DNA from: Anaerobiospirillum sp. NML120448
GTDB lineage: Bacteria; Pseudomonadota; Gammaproteobacteria; Enterobacterales; Succinivibrionaceae
Direction: 5' to 3'
NCBI RefSeq assembly: GCF_023050945.1
Contig: NZ_JALKIM010000031.1
Location: 1-38,390, forward strand
DNA length: 38,390 nucleotides
In this document: positions 25,372 through 34,824 of the stretch, piece by piece
How the letters are laid out: each line of letters begins with the position of its first letter
Position numbering within the stretch: the first letter of the stretch is position 1
Translations under genes and position numbers: made by a program
The notes under the pieces: generated by a model
What the model saw: the letters and a program-made list of their open reading frames with translations, nothing else
What the model was told of the DNA's origin: nothing
Database searches by the model: none

Positions 25372-25841
25372 GGTCTTCTCCTTTAAAAATAACAATACCT
25401 ACGCATGTTAGTGCGTAAGCTCTATGATGGTCTTTAGGGGACATACTTGTGCAAATTTCATCATTAAGACTAAATGCTCATTATGTTTCTTAACCTAGTA
25501 TATCAGTTTGATCTTGGTAATAGAGCATAGATCTCTTGCTAGTATGATGTTGATTGTCAACTTTAATTTTAATATCGCTCTAATTGCCTTTAACTTTAGG
25601 CTTAGAACTGAAAAAGCTTAGCAAAGCCCTTTTAGCTAACCAATAGTTAGAGCTAAAAGCTTACTTTCATCAAGCTATTTTACAATTACCTCCCGTTAAA
25701 CTCTATAAACATAGCTTAATTTGGTAGCTCCCTGGTGCTTGCTCTGCTTTCTTATACCTGGCAAGGAGGGCCAAGGCCTTGGGGCAGCTTTGCTGTCCCA
25801 AGACTAAACCATCCTCCAAGATTTACAGGAGTATGGCTACC
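25372..25841. other. spacer between tamB and the beta-lactamase-like gene
   Basis: 470 bp, no gene seen. It should hold the promoter of the beta-lactamase-like gene. GTTGA-TTG-TCAAC at 25549-25561 is a small dyad whose minus-strand reading contains TTGACA, but I find no well-spaced -10. Confidence 0.45.
25778..25802 (-). terminator. hairpin after tamB
   Basis: CTTGGGGCAGC / GCTGTCCCAAG, one mismatch, with a 3-nt loop, about 40 nt beyond the tamB stop. There is no clear T run on the minus strand. Confidence 0.5.
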
Positions 25842-28800
25842 TTAGTCAAACTCGAAGGAGTAGACGAGGTCTACGGCTTTGTCGATGGAGGAGACAAATT
25901 CGGCATAGAGGTTACGCACCAGCTCGTAGCGCACCTTAAATTCACCTACAGTAGAGAAGACACCATAGCCATAGGACAGTCTCAGTCGCCTATTGATATA
26001 GCCTTGTACTTCTACTTGCATTTCATCGCCACTGCCTTGAGTACCTAATTGCACATCTTGTACACCAAAGGAGCCTACAATGGACTGAGCAATACCTGAT
26101 AAGCCAGATACACCCAAGCCTAAGAGCATGTTGGAGTTATTTGAGTCTTGGTTAATAGCATTCTTATCCAAGCCGTGACCATAGAGAATATATGAGAGGA
26201 TCTCATTTTCTGACATGGTTGGCTTAGAGAAGAGCTTAATTTCAGGGCTTTGTGCTGTGCCTAATACTCGAGCACCTACCATAACATCACTTTCAATATA
26301 GTCACGATCGGCTACGACCTCAATATTGAGGTTTGGATTAGTAATGTCATCGTAGAAAATTACACGTGCCTGCTCAAAGTTAAACTTGCGGCCATAAATA
26401 TCAGCATCACCATCAACTACATTAATTTCACCTGTAGCACGAGGCATAACCTCCTTTTCTTTCTTGGTAATGTGAATACCACCAGCTAATCTACCCTTAA
26501 CCATGCCCATAGCCTTAAATTGGACATCTTTGCCAAAGCCTACATTGACATCCATAGTGCTCTTAAAGTTACTTGGAGCTTTGCTCATTAGTGCTTGAGT
26601 ACCAGTAGCAGGTACTACAATTTCATCTGAGCTTACCGATACACCACTTGAGCCTACGGCACCAACACTAATAGCGGCCTTTGGAATATTAATATTGCCC
26701 TTAATATCTAACACTTCACCTAGGGTTACTTGAGTATCAATATCAGCACGAGCAATACCATAACCTACTAAGAAAATAGGTAAGGACTTAGCTTTGGCAA
26801 AAATATTACCATTAGCCCCCTCTGACCAATCAAGGTTACCACCTAAATCAAGTTTGCCACCATTGAGCACAATAGAGCCATCTAATTCACCTTGCTGTCC
26901 TAGTAGTTTGAGCTTAATATCAAAGTCATTAACCTGACCTACATCATAGCGAGGTACAGCTGAGCCCTTGGAGGAAATTAAACCTGTAATGAGAGGCTTG
27001 CTTAAATCACCACCTAATTGCGCATCAACATTAGTAAAGCCCTTAAGCTCACTAAAGCTTTGGCCAATATTAGAGATAGTTTGTAAATCAAATTGGTCAA
27101 TCTTAAAGTAACCTGAGAGTAAGCCCCTACCCATAGGATCTTTAATATCTACCACACTATCAATATTACCCCTACCATCACGCAAATTAATATCTAAGAC
27201 ATTATGCATGAGACTCTTAGTAAGGTGAGAGTTAAAGGTAAAGTGGTCATATACAAAACCAGCACCTACAGTGCTAAAGACCACACCCTTATCACTTTGG
27301 ACAGCAAGCTTAATATCAGGATCACCATTTTTAACCAAAATATTGGCATCGACATTAAGTGGTACCTGCATCTTAATGCTATCTGGTATAAAGTCCTTTA
27401 AGGAGTTTAAATTAAACTCTTGCAAGCTGACATGACTCTTAACATTGCCCGAAGAGAAAGTAGTATGGGCTACCTTTAAATTACCCACTTCGCCTTTAAG
27501 GTCAATAGGCGTAATTTCACCTTCCATCTTGCCATAATCAACATGTACATACACTGGATTTAACAAGGACAATGAGCCTGCTGATTCAGTATTAAGATAA
27601 ATTTCTAATAAATTAGAGTTGTAAATCTTATTAACAAAATCAAGGCTGCCATCTAAATTAATATAAGCAGCGGCCAATCCTGAGCAGTTAGCTGAAATAT
27701 TGTGACGCAGTGCGGTACCTGAGACATCAATAAAACATTGTCGTGAGGCGGCCAAGCTCTTAGACCAACGTATTCTATCGGCCAGAGCAGTAAAGTTAAT
27801 AGCACGGGTTTGCATATTAAAAGCAGAGTTAAACACTAACTTTCTAATACGCATATCACCTGTTTTAATTAAAGGTGAAGAACCAGAGAGCTCAAAGTTA
27901 AGATCTGATAAATTACCTGTGCTAGAGACATAGGCTGATACTGAGCCCTCTACACTTGGAACCAAGGTAGAGAGATCTTTTAAGTCGATAATAAGATTTA
28001 AGTCAGCACCACGACCAGTAACTTGACCCTCAGCTAAGATGACATTATCAGCTTGAGTAAACTTAATAAGCTCTACTCTAAAGCCCTGATGTATATCACC
28101 TACTACATCACTAATATCAAGCTTAGCCTTATAGCCATTAATAAAGAGATCTCCCTTAATATGACGAATATTAGTCATAATCTCAGGTAAATCTTCACTA
28201 AAGATAGTCTTTAAGAAATTATCTTTATTAGCCTTAACGCAATTTTCCTTGTCCGCACCGTTGGCAAGTGCTGCGCATTTTTCATAATCACCACTTTCAT
28301 TAACAAAGCGTACTGCATCTAAGTACTCTTGTTGTGAGATGAGCATGTCATATGGGCCATCAGGCACACCATCTGATAGCAAGTTAGGCTTTAAAATTGG
28401 ACGCACTGAGGCTAGCGCTTGTCCTGAATTGACCGCTGCTAAAGCCTTGGAGCTTGGAACATGGAAGGTCGATTCTACTAAGTTAGCACCTGAGAGCAAT
28501 TGTTCCTCAGCAGTATCTGCCGCAGCTGCTACCAGAGGATCAATGGCGCTCTTATTGGCATCTACCTGCTCACCACTAGTATTAGCCTTGCTCTTATCTT
28601 GATTCTTAGCTAAGCGAGCAGCAGAACTTAATAAGGTAGTTTGACCCTTAGTAAAGCCACCACTCTTTACTTGAGATAATAAGCGCTGCTCAATAGTATC
28701 AGCATCAAAGTCCTCGACCATTACTGAGGTCTTAGGGATACGCTTTTCTAAATATACAGGCTCACTAGCAATGGATACGGCACTTTTAGCTAATTCTTTT

Positions 28801-31370
28801 TGGTTTAAAATGGCAACAAAATCACCATCTAAATTAAGCTCACCTTTTAGCATAGGAGATAAGAAGCCAGCATCCTTTACCTTAGCAAGGATCTTGGCAT
28901 CAGCACCTATGACCTTACCATAGAAAAAGTCACCCACTACCGAAGCTTGCATAGGCTCATTCATATAGGAGCCTTTTACCTCAAACTTGTCTACATGGCT
29001 TTTTTCATAAGAAATTTGAGCTCTGAGAGTTGAAACTACATCTTTAAAATCAAAACCTGAGATATTAGCGTCTAAAGAGACATTAACACCATCGATTAAA
29101 TTACCGCTAGTTTGTAAATCAATAGCCTTAGCATTAACCAATGGCTTACCAAAAATAGGATAGGTGATATTTCTCGTTTCTAATTTAACGCTAATAGGCA
29201 AAGCTCCCGAGAGCACATTAGCATGCACATCTAAATTAGAAGTGCCTCCTAAATTTAAAGTACTCTTAAGCTTTAAATCAGTTAAATCACCAGAAACCTT
29301 AAAGTCACCACTAAGACCATAGAGTAAACCTTGCATAAAGTCATGAGTAGCATCATTCTTATAGCCCTCTCCCTCTAGTACAAAGTTCAGATCAAAGTAC
29401 TCATTAAAATCTAGATCACCTACGGCAAATAAATTACCAAACTCATGGTCTAAAGTAATATCAAAAATCTTTAAATTGGTACCATACCAAGAAGCATTAA
29501 TCACAATATCAGCTTGCTTAGTATCAAAGCCCTCTTGATAGTAGCGAACTTTCTTGGCAACAAAATTATCCACCTCAATATTAAAAGGCAAAATAATCTT
29601 AGGCAAAGTAGCAATTAAGCCATTACCTGAGCCAAATTCTTTAACTAAAACTTTGGGATGCTCACCCGAGGTGATCTTAGCTGCCACATCCTGAGATTTT
29701 TGTGACTGAGCCACCTTAGCCTGATTAGCCACAGCCGAGGCAGTAGCCCTAGTAATACCATCCACACTAGTAGCACCACTAAGCCCATCATTGTTCACCT
29801 CATAGCTTGGAACTGGTGTAGTAGTTGTAGTAGCAGCAGCAGCAGCACCAGTGGCAGTGGCAGCGGCAGCGGCAGCCGATGTAGCAGCCGTAGCAGTAAC
29901 ATTATGAGCTGTCGTGGCTGTAGCTGTTTGAGATCCTTGAGTAGCGCTAGCAGCTGCTGTGGTACTATCTTTAACCTCAGATTGGGATGAGGCCACTTGG
30001 TTATGGTTAGGCTGACTCTCTGCCATAGCGCCATTATGGGCTGCACCACTAGTTAAGTGGTAGCCCTCTGCCATTAAGTAGGCATTACCTGCTTTATCCA
30101 ATGCTAGATAATTGGCCAAATCTGGATCGTTATAATCGACCTTGTTGAGCAAAGTGCTCTCAAAGTCGTCAGAATTTTTCTTATTAACCTTAGACTTATA
30201 ATCAAGCTGACTTACATAGGGATCAGCAATAGATGGTCTGACATTGATTAAAGTAGGCACAGGCATTCGATTTAACAAGGCAGACTCAAGAGCATCGGCA
30301 AAAAGCTCTATGTCAGAGTACACCATGCCTGGCTGTACTAAAGATAAAGAATCATGTACTACACGAGTAGACCCAGGTGCGCTCTTATGATGGGTATCAT
30401 AGTATTGAGTACCTTCTTTTAAAGAGCTAAAGAGTTCTTGTTCTGTTTTGGCAGCTTGCTCTTGGTTATGTCTATCTAAAAGCACCACCTCTACAGACTC
30501 ACCACGTTGTGCTGCTTGCACTAAAGCATCAACGGAAGCACCAACATCATCAAGCTTTACCATTTGGCCATCAAGCACAATAGCAAGGCTCTTATCAGTT
30601 TGAGCAGCTGCAAGGGCTTGCTCCTCTTGAGAGGCTACATCAGATAAATTCTTTAAATGGACATTAATAGTATCAACTTTGGTATTTTTAGTACCTACAT
30701 TATCCTTGCGTGCCCATAACTGAGATTGCAAATCATCCACTTGCACATCCACAATTTGGCTACGGAAGTTAAAATCACTGACGTGGAAATTATCAATAGC
30801 AATTTCTACAGGGAAAGAAAGTCTAAAAGGCGGCTCATTAGGGTCTTTTGGTGGATCAACTTTATTAGGATCGGTAACGAAAAGTTGATCATACAAAGAC
30901 ACACCAAGATTTGTGGCCTCTAAGGTTTGCACTGCAAATAGGCCATCGGTTAATTGCCATAAATCATAGTCTAGGGTCAGACTATCGGCATTAATAGCGA
31001 CAATATCCTTGATATCAACCAGGGTTTCACCTAATTGCAAGCCCTCCAGTACCGAGCCTGACTTAATAGTAGTATCAATAAAAATAAAATCAGGAATGAA
31101 ATTATTAGCCAGCTCCAAGCCCTGGCGAGCACCACTTAAGGTACCTAAGAAATAATATAAAACGCCACCTAGTACTACCAAGAGACTTAAAAACAGCACT
31201 ACTAAGCTACGGAAAATACGATAGCATAAGGAGCGACGTGGCTTTACTCCATTGAGCTTGTCATAGCTGTCATTTTGCCCATGATCATGCTCAGGATGCT
31301 TATTGACAGCTCCTGTTAGGTTGGCTGCTACTGAGGTAGCTTTACTTTGTTCTTTATCTTGTTGTGCCAT
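25842..31370 (-). CDS. tamB: translocation and assembly module subunit TamB, very large
   Basis: 1842 aa; E. coli TamB is 1259. TamB spans the periplasm as a long beta-taco, anchored in the inner membrane and docking to TamA. It is involved in outer-membrane protein assembly and in phospholipid movement to the outer membrane. Seen here: a basic N-terminus, one membrane anchor (SLVVLFLSLLVVLGGVLYYF, about 55-75), then long stretches of short alternating strands. The classic DUF490 end (about 1620-1842) includes TGEINVVDGDADIYGRKFNF, SENEILSYILYGHGLDKN, LLGLGVSGLSG, a GVQDVQLGTQG strand, and the terminal F after YSFEF. The extra length is partly an Ala/Thr low-complexity tract (about 475-520) coded by GCA/GCT/ACT repeats, and a charged insertion at about 900-1080. 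Its ATG follows the tamA stop by 2 nt, so translation is coupled. Confidence 0.95.
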   Translation of the reverse strand: MAQQDKEQSKATSVAANLTGAVNKHPEHDHGQNDSYDKLNGVKPRRSLCYRIFRSLVVLFLSLLVVLGGVLYYFLGTLSGARQGLELANNFIPDFIFIDTTIKSGSVLEGLQLGETLVDIKDIVAINADSLTLDYDLWQLTDGLFAVQTLEATNLGVSLYDQLFVTDPNKVDPPKDPNEPPFRLSFPVEIAIDNFHVSDFNFRSQIVDVQVDDLQSQLWARKDNVGTKNTKVDTINVHLKNLSDVASQEEQALAAAQTDKSLAIVLDGQMVKLDDVGASVDALVQAAQRGESVEVVLLDRHNQEQAAKTEQELFSSLKEGTQYYDTHHKSAPGSTRVVHDSLSLVQPGMVYSDIELFADALESALLNRMPVPTLINVRPSIADPYVSQLDYKSKVNKKNSDDFESTLLNKVDYNDPDLANYLALDKAGNAYLMAEGYHLTSGAAHNGAMAESQPNHNQVASSQSEVKDSTTAAASATQGSQTATATTAHNVTATAATSAAAAAATATGAAAAATTTTTPVPSYEVNNDGLSGATSVDGITRATASAVANQAKVAQSQKSQDVAAKITSGEHPKVLVKEFGSGNGLIATLPKIILPFNIEVDNFVAKKVRYYQEGFDTKQADIVINASWYGTNLKIFDITLDHEFGNLFAVGDLDFNEYFDLNFVLEGEGYKNDATHDFMQGLLYGLSGDFKVSGDLTDLKLKSTLNLGGTSNLDVHANVLSGALPISVKLETRNITYPIFGKPLVNAKAIDLQTSGNLIDGVNVSLDANISGFDFKDVVSTLRAQISYEKSHVDKFEVKGSYMNEPMQASVVGDFFYGKVIGADAKILAKVKDAGFLSPMLKGELNLDGDFVAILNQKELAKSAVSIASEPVYLEKRIPKTSVMVEDFDADTIEQRLLSQVKSGGFTKGQTTLLSSAARLAKNQDKSKANTSGEQVDANKSAIDPLVAAAADTAEEQLLSGANLVESTFHVPSSKALAAVNSGQALASVRPILKPNLLSDGVPDGPYDMLISQQEYLDAVRFVNESGDYEKCAALANGADKENCVKANKDNFLKTIFSEDLPEIMTNIRHIKGDLFINGYKAKLDISDVVGDIHQGFRVELIKFTQADNVILAEGQVTGRGADLNLIIDLKDLSTLVPSVEGSVSAYVSSTGNLSDLNFELSGSSPLIKTGDMRIRKLVFNSAFNMQTRAINFTALADRIRWSKSLAASRQCFIDVSGTALRHNISANCSGLAAAYINLDGSLDFVNKIYNSNLLEIYLNTESAGSLSLLNPVYVHVDYGKMEGEITPIDLKGEVGNLKVAHTTFSSGNVKSHVSLQEFNLNSLKDFIPDSIKMQVPLNVDANILVKNGDPDIKLAVQSDKGVVFSTVGAGFVYDHFTFNSHLTKSLMHNVLDINLRDGRGNIDSVVDIKDPMGRGLLSGYFKIDQFDLQTISNIGQSFSELKGFTNVDAQLGGDLSKPLITGLISSKGSAVPRYDVGQVNDFDIKLKLLGQQGELDGSIVLNGGKLDLGGNLDWSEGANGNIFAKAKSLPIFLVGYGIARADIDTQVTLGEVLDIKGNINIPKAAISVGAVGSSGVSVSSDEIVVPATGTQALMSKAPSNFKSTMDVNVGFGKDVQFKAMGMVKGRLAGGIHITKKEKEVMPRATGEINVVDGDADIYGRKFNFEQARVIFYDDITNPNLNIEVVADRDYIESDVMVGARVLGTAQSPEIKLFSKPTMSENEILSYILYGHGLDKNAINQDSNNSNMLLGLGVSGLSGIAQSIVGSFGVQDVQLGTQGSGDEMQVEVQGYINRRLRLSYGYGVFSTVGEFKVRYELVRNLYAEFVSSIDKAVDLVYSFEFD
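29816..29945. repeat. trinucleotide-type repeat coding Ala/Thr tract of TamB
   Basis: Runs of GCA, GCC, GTA and GTG on the plus strand (GCAGCAGCAGC, then GGCAGC units) encode an Ala/Thr string on the minus strand. Such a run is prone to slippage, so its length may vary between strains. Confidence 0.75.
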
Positions 31371-31372
31371 GA

Positions 31373-33301
31373 TTAGAACTCTGGGCCAAAGGCAAAATGT
31401 AAATGGTATTGGTTTTCGTGCTCTTCTTGAATACCTGCTGCTATATCAACTCGGACAATGCCATAAGGAGATAAGAAGCGATAGCCAATACCTGGACCAT
31501 ATAAAATCTCATTTTCTCTATCGTATTCATCGGTGGCCAAACCTGCATCTAAGAATAAAGCCAAACGTGAACTAGAGACACCAAAAGGAAATTGAAACTC
31601 AGCTGTACCAGTGGTTAAGTATCTTGCACCTTTTAATCCTGTACCGTAAGGTTGCATAGGGGCACGATCACGATAACCAAAGCCACGAATAGAGTTATCG
31701 CCACCTGCAAAATATCTCAAACTTGGTGGCACATTGGTTGAATCAGGGCCAAAGGTAGCACCTTGGTTGACCTTAAATAAAAATCTCGTATTCTCACTAG
31801 GAGAAATCACACCCTTATAAGAAATATTAGCTTGGACAAAGCTATGATCGGTAACAGCACGAGAACCACCTAATACCTCTAAGGATAAGGAATAGCCTCT
31901 ACTAGGATCAAAGCCACCTGAGCTTTCACGACGTGATAACTTCAAAGCAGGAATTAAATTTAAAGCATAACCATCTTCACTGCCCTGACTGTAATCTTCA
32001 TACTCTAAGCGTAATGCATAATCACGTCGCCACACGCCTGTCTCATTAGCCACATAGTGTAGAGCCAATTGAGAGCGATCTGATAAGGTGTCATTTAAGT
32101 CCACATGCATTTGTGACGCATTGATAGTGTAATAATCTAAATTAGGATTATTACGTGGAATTTTATAAATGAATTGCGCCTCTTGAGTAACCTTAGTTAA
32201 GGTAGTCAAAGAGCTAAAAGAGTCACCTCGATCGTTTAATAAAGGCTTATTCCACTCCATTAAGACACGAGGGCCTTCGTCAGTAGAAAAGCCAACACCC
32301 AAGCGAACATTATTATTAGGACGGCGGTCTAATCTTAACTCTAGTGGCACTTCATAATTTTGTGCTTGATCTAGCGCTGGTCGCACATCAACTGAGTTGT
32401 AATAACCAGTTTGATTTAAATAAGAGGTGAAATTATTAATATCTAAGGTTGAAAAATCATCGCCTTGATGGAATTTTTGTAATTTTTCTGATGGTATAAA
32501 TAATTTAGCAGTAGCCTCATCCATAAGAAGCTTGCCAAATTTATAGCGCTTGCCTGAATCGTAGAGCAATTCAATATCGGCAGCATTTTGGTCTTGGTAA
32601 ACCAAAATGCGAGATGAAGTAAACTTACCGTCGAAAAATCCCAAGGATAAAGCTGTCTGGTGAATATCTTTTTTTAGCTGCTCATAATAGCCATGGTTGA
32701 GCTTTTCGTAAGGATGTAATTTACTGCTGTCTAAAATATCTTGGAAAACCTGATACTCTAAACCCTCACCTAAAATCTCTACTGTACAGTTACGAATAAA
32801 TAAAGGCTTGCCTTGATCAATATTGACTAAAACAGTACGAGCCTTGTCGTCATCCTTATTAGGCAAGGTAACTTTAATCTTAGGATGGTAATAACCATAA
32901 GCTCTTAGCGCTTTACGAGATACTTCCTCTATTTCACGAACATAAAAGAAAGCTCGCTTTTTAGAGATCACAGCCATAGAGTTTAAGTGAGCCTCAACAT
33001 TAGCAAGTAATTCTCCACTAACGCCCTCAACCTTAAAATCAACAGGATCTTTAACTAAGACCTCATGCTCTGGCAAATCAGAGCTCGAGCAACCAGAAAT
33101 AGCCCCAGCAGCACCAAGATAGGCTAAAGATAAGCAACAACTAACAGATATGGCCTTTAAGCATTGCTTAGATTGATTTACTACTTTGCTCTTAGCTGCT
33201 ATTAATTTACCTAAAACAAGACTAGAGGATAACAAAGACTCATCAGGTGAGCTAAGTCTACCCAATCTCTTGTTTATAGTTAGTAATACGCCCTTGAGCA
33301 T
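31373..33301 (-). CDS. tamA: Omp85-family outer-membrane protein TamA, possible lipoprotein
   Basis: 642 aa (E. coli TamA is 577). POTRA domains occupy about residues 85-320: VEGVSGELLANVEAHL, then RKALRAYGYYHPKIKV, SLGFFDGKFTSSRILV and NQTGYYNSVDVRP. The 16-strand barrel follows from about 325, with the Omp85 hallmark FAGGDNSIRGFGYRD and a barrel end in FAFGPEF. TamA inserts in the outer membrane and works with TamB, encoded 2 nt downstream. The first 50 residues are a basic, non-hydrophobic extension. The hydrophobic segment (CCLSLAYLGAAGAISGC) ends in ISG-C71, which fits a lipobox followed by SSSDL, so the mature protein may be lipid-anchored at Cys71. AGGA, 9 nt before the ATG, is compatible with this start, but a shorter start inside the extension cannot be excluded. 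Confidence 0.92.
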   Translation of the reverse strand: MLKGVLLTINKRLGRLSSPDESLLSSSLVLGKLIAAKSKVVNQSKQCLKAISVSCCLSLAYLGAAGAISGCSSSDLPEHEVLVKDPVDFKVEGVSGELLANVEAHLNSMAVISKKRAFFYVREIEEVSRKALRAYGYYHPKIKVTLPNKDDDKARTVLVNIDQGKPLFIRNCTVEILGEGLEYQVFQDILDSSKLHPYEKLNHGYYEQLKKDIHQTALSLGFFDGKFTSSRILVYQDQNAADIELLYDSGKRYKFGKLLMDEATAKLFIPSEKLQKFHQGDDFSTLDINNFTSYLNQTGYYNSVDVRPALDQAQNYEVPLELRLDRRPNNNVRLGVGFSTDEGPRVLMEWNKPLLNDRGDSFSSLTTLTKVTQEAQFIYKIPRNNPNLDYYTINASQMHVDLNDTLSDRSQLALHYVANETGVWRRDYALRLEYEDYSQGSEDGYALNLIPALKLSRRESSGGFDPSRGYSLSLEVLGGSRAVTDHSFVQANISYKGVISPSENTRFLFKVNQGATFGPDSTNVPPSLRYFAGGDNSIRGFGYRDRAPMQPYGTGLKGARYLTTGTAEFQFPFGVSSSRLALFLDAGLATDEYDRENEILYGPGIGYRFLSPYGIVRVDIAAGIQEEHENQYHLHFAFGPEF

Positions 33302-33422
33302 TATCTTTGTCCTATTAGAAAAAGAGTAAATTATCTACTAATCGCCCGCTCAGCAAACATCCTACCAAGCCCATCAAAGCAACCCCGCCTCGCAGCGCTC
33401 TGCCATGCTCTGCATAACAGCG

Positions 33423-33473
33423 CCCTGCCTTGCCCTACCTTGCCATGCCATGCCCTGCCCTGCCCTACCCTGC
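33423..33473. repeat. degenerate TGCCN pentanucleotide repeat
   Basis: About ten 5-bp units of CTGCC, TTGCC, CTACC and ATGCC. It lies 120 bp upstream of tamA, in its probable promoter region. Confidence 0.75.
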
Positions 33474-33940
33474 ACAAGACAGAAAAGAACAGCACAGTAG
33501 CGCATTGCATAAAACGGCACTGCATGAAACGGCACCGCCAATCAAGGCCTAGCCAATGACCGCTAAGCACCAAAAAGCCCTAATAGCTACGCTAAGTAAA
33601 ACTAAGCTTTAATCACAATTCTATGAAGCACACATCAATTACCCATAGAGTAATAACAGCAAGAGCATTTGTAGGCTATTTAAAAATTAAATACCCCAAA
33701 TTAAGAGCCCCAGGCTAACTTTTAGCTAGCTTCAAGCAACAGTTACTTAATTAATAATCTAAGAGTAAATGCCCTATAAGGCATGTGAATGTACTTGGGT
33801 AAAGTACTACCTTAATATATTTAGGCAAAGAGCTTAATAAATGCCACAAGCGCTCTTATATCAGGTAAATATGAGGATAAGACTAGCTAAAGCTAAGCTT
33901 AAACCTTAAGTACTAGTGTTGTCAGTATTATTGTCTATTA

Positions 33941-33969
33941 AGCTCCTAGAAAATATTTCACTAGGAGCT
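33941..33969 (-). terminator. stem-loop after cpoB
   Basis: AGCTCCTAG / CTAGGAGCT, perfect 9-bp arms with an 11-nt loop, about 20 nt after the cpoB stop. The minus-strand tail is only TAATAG, so termination is uncertain. Confidence 0.55.
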
Positions 33970-33987
33970 CTATATCAATTAACAATT

Positions 33988-34824
33988 CTAGTTTTGTAGA
34001 CGCTGAAGCTCACGACTGGCTAAAGTAGCAGCAGCATCATTAGGATAACTTTGAATTACCAATTGGTAATAGCGCACGGCCTTATCAGTATCACCTAAAA
34101 ACTTGCTAATCATACCTAGCTTGTATAAAGAGTCAGGACGCTTTTGTGAGTCACTGTAACGAGCTACATTTAAGAAGCTTAAACGTGCCTGCTCATATGA
34201 AGCCTGTGAGTACTGTACTTGTCCTAACCAATACCAAGCATTTGGAGTAAGTGCATTATCTGGATAAGTATCTAAATAATTCTTAAAGGCAGTTTGTGCT
34301 CCCTGAAGATCATTTTGCTGCACTTTAGCATAGGCACTTTCATAAGCAGCCTTAGCCTTGGCATCTACACCCTTTAAGGTTACTGAACTACCTTGGGAGG
34401 AAGCAGCATTATTGTTATTAGTAGTAGGGCCTGCATTATGTGCAGCTAAGTTATCATTACCCATAGGGGTTACAGGGCCAGCCCCAGCACCACCCTTAGC
34501 ACCAGTAGAGGCTGATGAAGCATTGTTATTAGCAGCTACATTACCCATTGGTAAAGACACAATGGTTGAGCCACTTGAACTACTTCCAGATGAAGTACTA
34601 CCACCTTGACGGCTACTTAAATAGCGTAATTGCTCTAACTCACCACGTAAAGTAGCAATATCATTTTGAAGCTGATAAATCTGATTTTGTTGACTAGCTA
34701 AAGCTCGCTGTTGGGCTTCAATTTGTCTTTGCAAAGCTGCCTCATCAGCCCAAGCAGGAGCACTAACTAATAACATCACTGCACTAGCCAAGGAGCTCAT
34801 TGATAACCAAGTTTTAACTTGCAC
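33988..34824 (-). CDS. cpoB: cell division coordinator CpoB (YbgF)
   Basis: 278 aa (E. coli CpoB is 263). CpoB is periplasmic; it binds TolA and PBP1B and links outer-membrane constriction with septal peptidoglycan synthesis. Seen here: a signal peptide (VKTWLSMSSLASAVMLL, cleavage AWA|DEA), then an N-terminal coiled coil for trimerisation (about 27-72, QRQIEAQQRALASQQNQ). A Ser/Gly/Asn-rich linker follows (about 75-155). Three TPR-type repeats fill about 160-278 (AYESAYAKVQQNDLQGAQTA; YPDNALTPNAWYWLGQ; DTDKAVRYYQLVIQSYP). I start it at GTG 34824, because AGGAG (34834-34838) is 9 nt upstream and the result is a normal signal peptide; the longer frame from 34896 reads through that ribosome site. 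No tol-pal gene adjoins it, unlike the usual arrangement. Confidence 0.9.
   Translation of the reverse strand: MQVKTWLSMSSLASAVMLLVSAPAWADEAALQRQIEAQQRALASQQNQIYQLQNDIATLRGELEQLRYLSSRQGGSTSSGSSSSGSTIVSLPMGNVAANNNASSASTGAKGGAGAGPVTPMGNDNLAAHNAGPTTNNNNAASSQGSSVTLKGVDAKAKAAYESAYAKVQQNDLQGAQTAFKNYLDTYPDNALTPNAWYWLGQVQYSQASYEQARLSFLNVARYSDSQKRPDSLYKLGMISKFLGDTDKAVRYYQLVIQSYPNDAAATLASRELQRLQN

Larger units (their letters stand above)
33302..33987. other. spacer between cpoB and tamA with CCTGC-type repeats
   Basis: No gene is supported. Degenerate TGCCC/TGCCT/TGCCA pentamers run at 33423-33473. The cpoB stem-loop is at 33941-33969. Confidence 0.5.

Noticed and set aside
25549-25561. FNR or Fur-type operator (GTTGA-TTG-TCAAC)
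   Set aside because: The half-site spacing does not fit FNR, and no matching -10 is placed for a promoter.
33331-33573. 80-aa minus-strand frame rich in Cys, Gly and Arg
   Set aside because: It is a translation of the TGCCN pentamer repeat and its surroundings, with no ribosome site.
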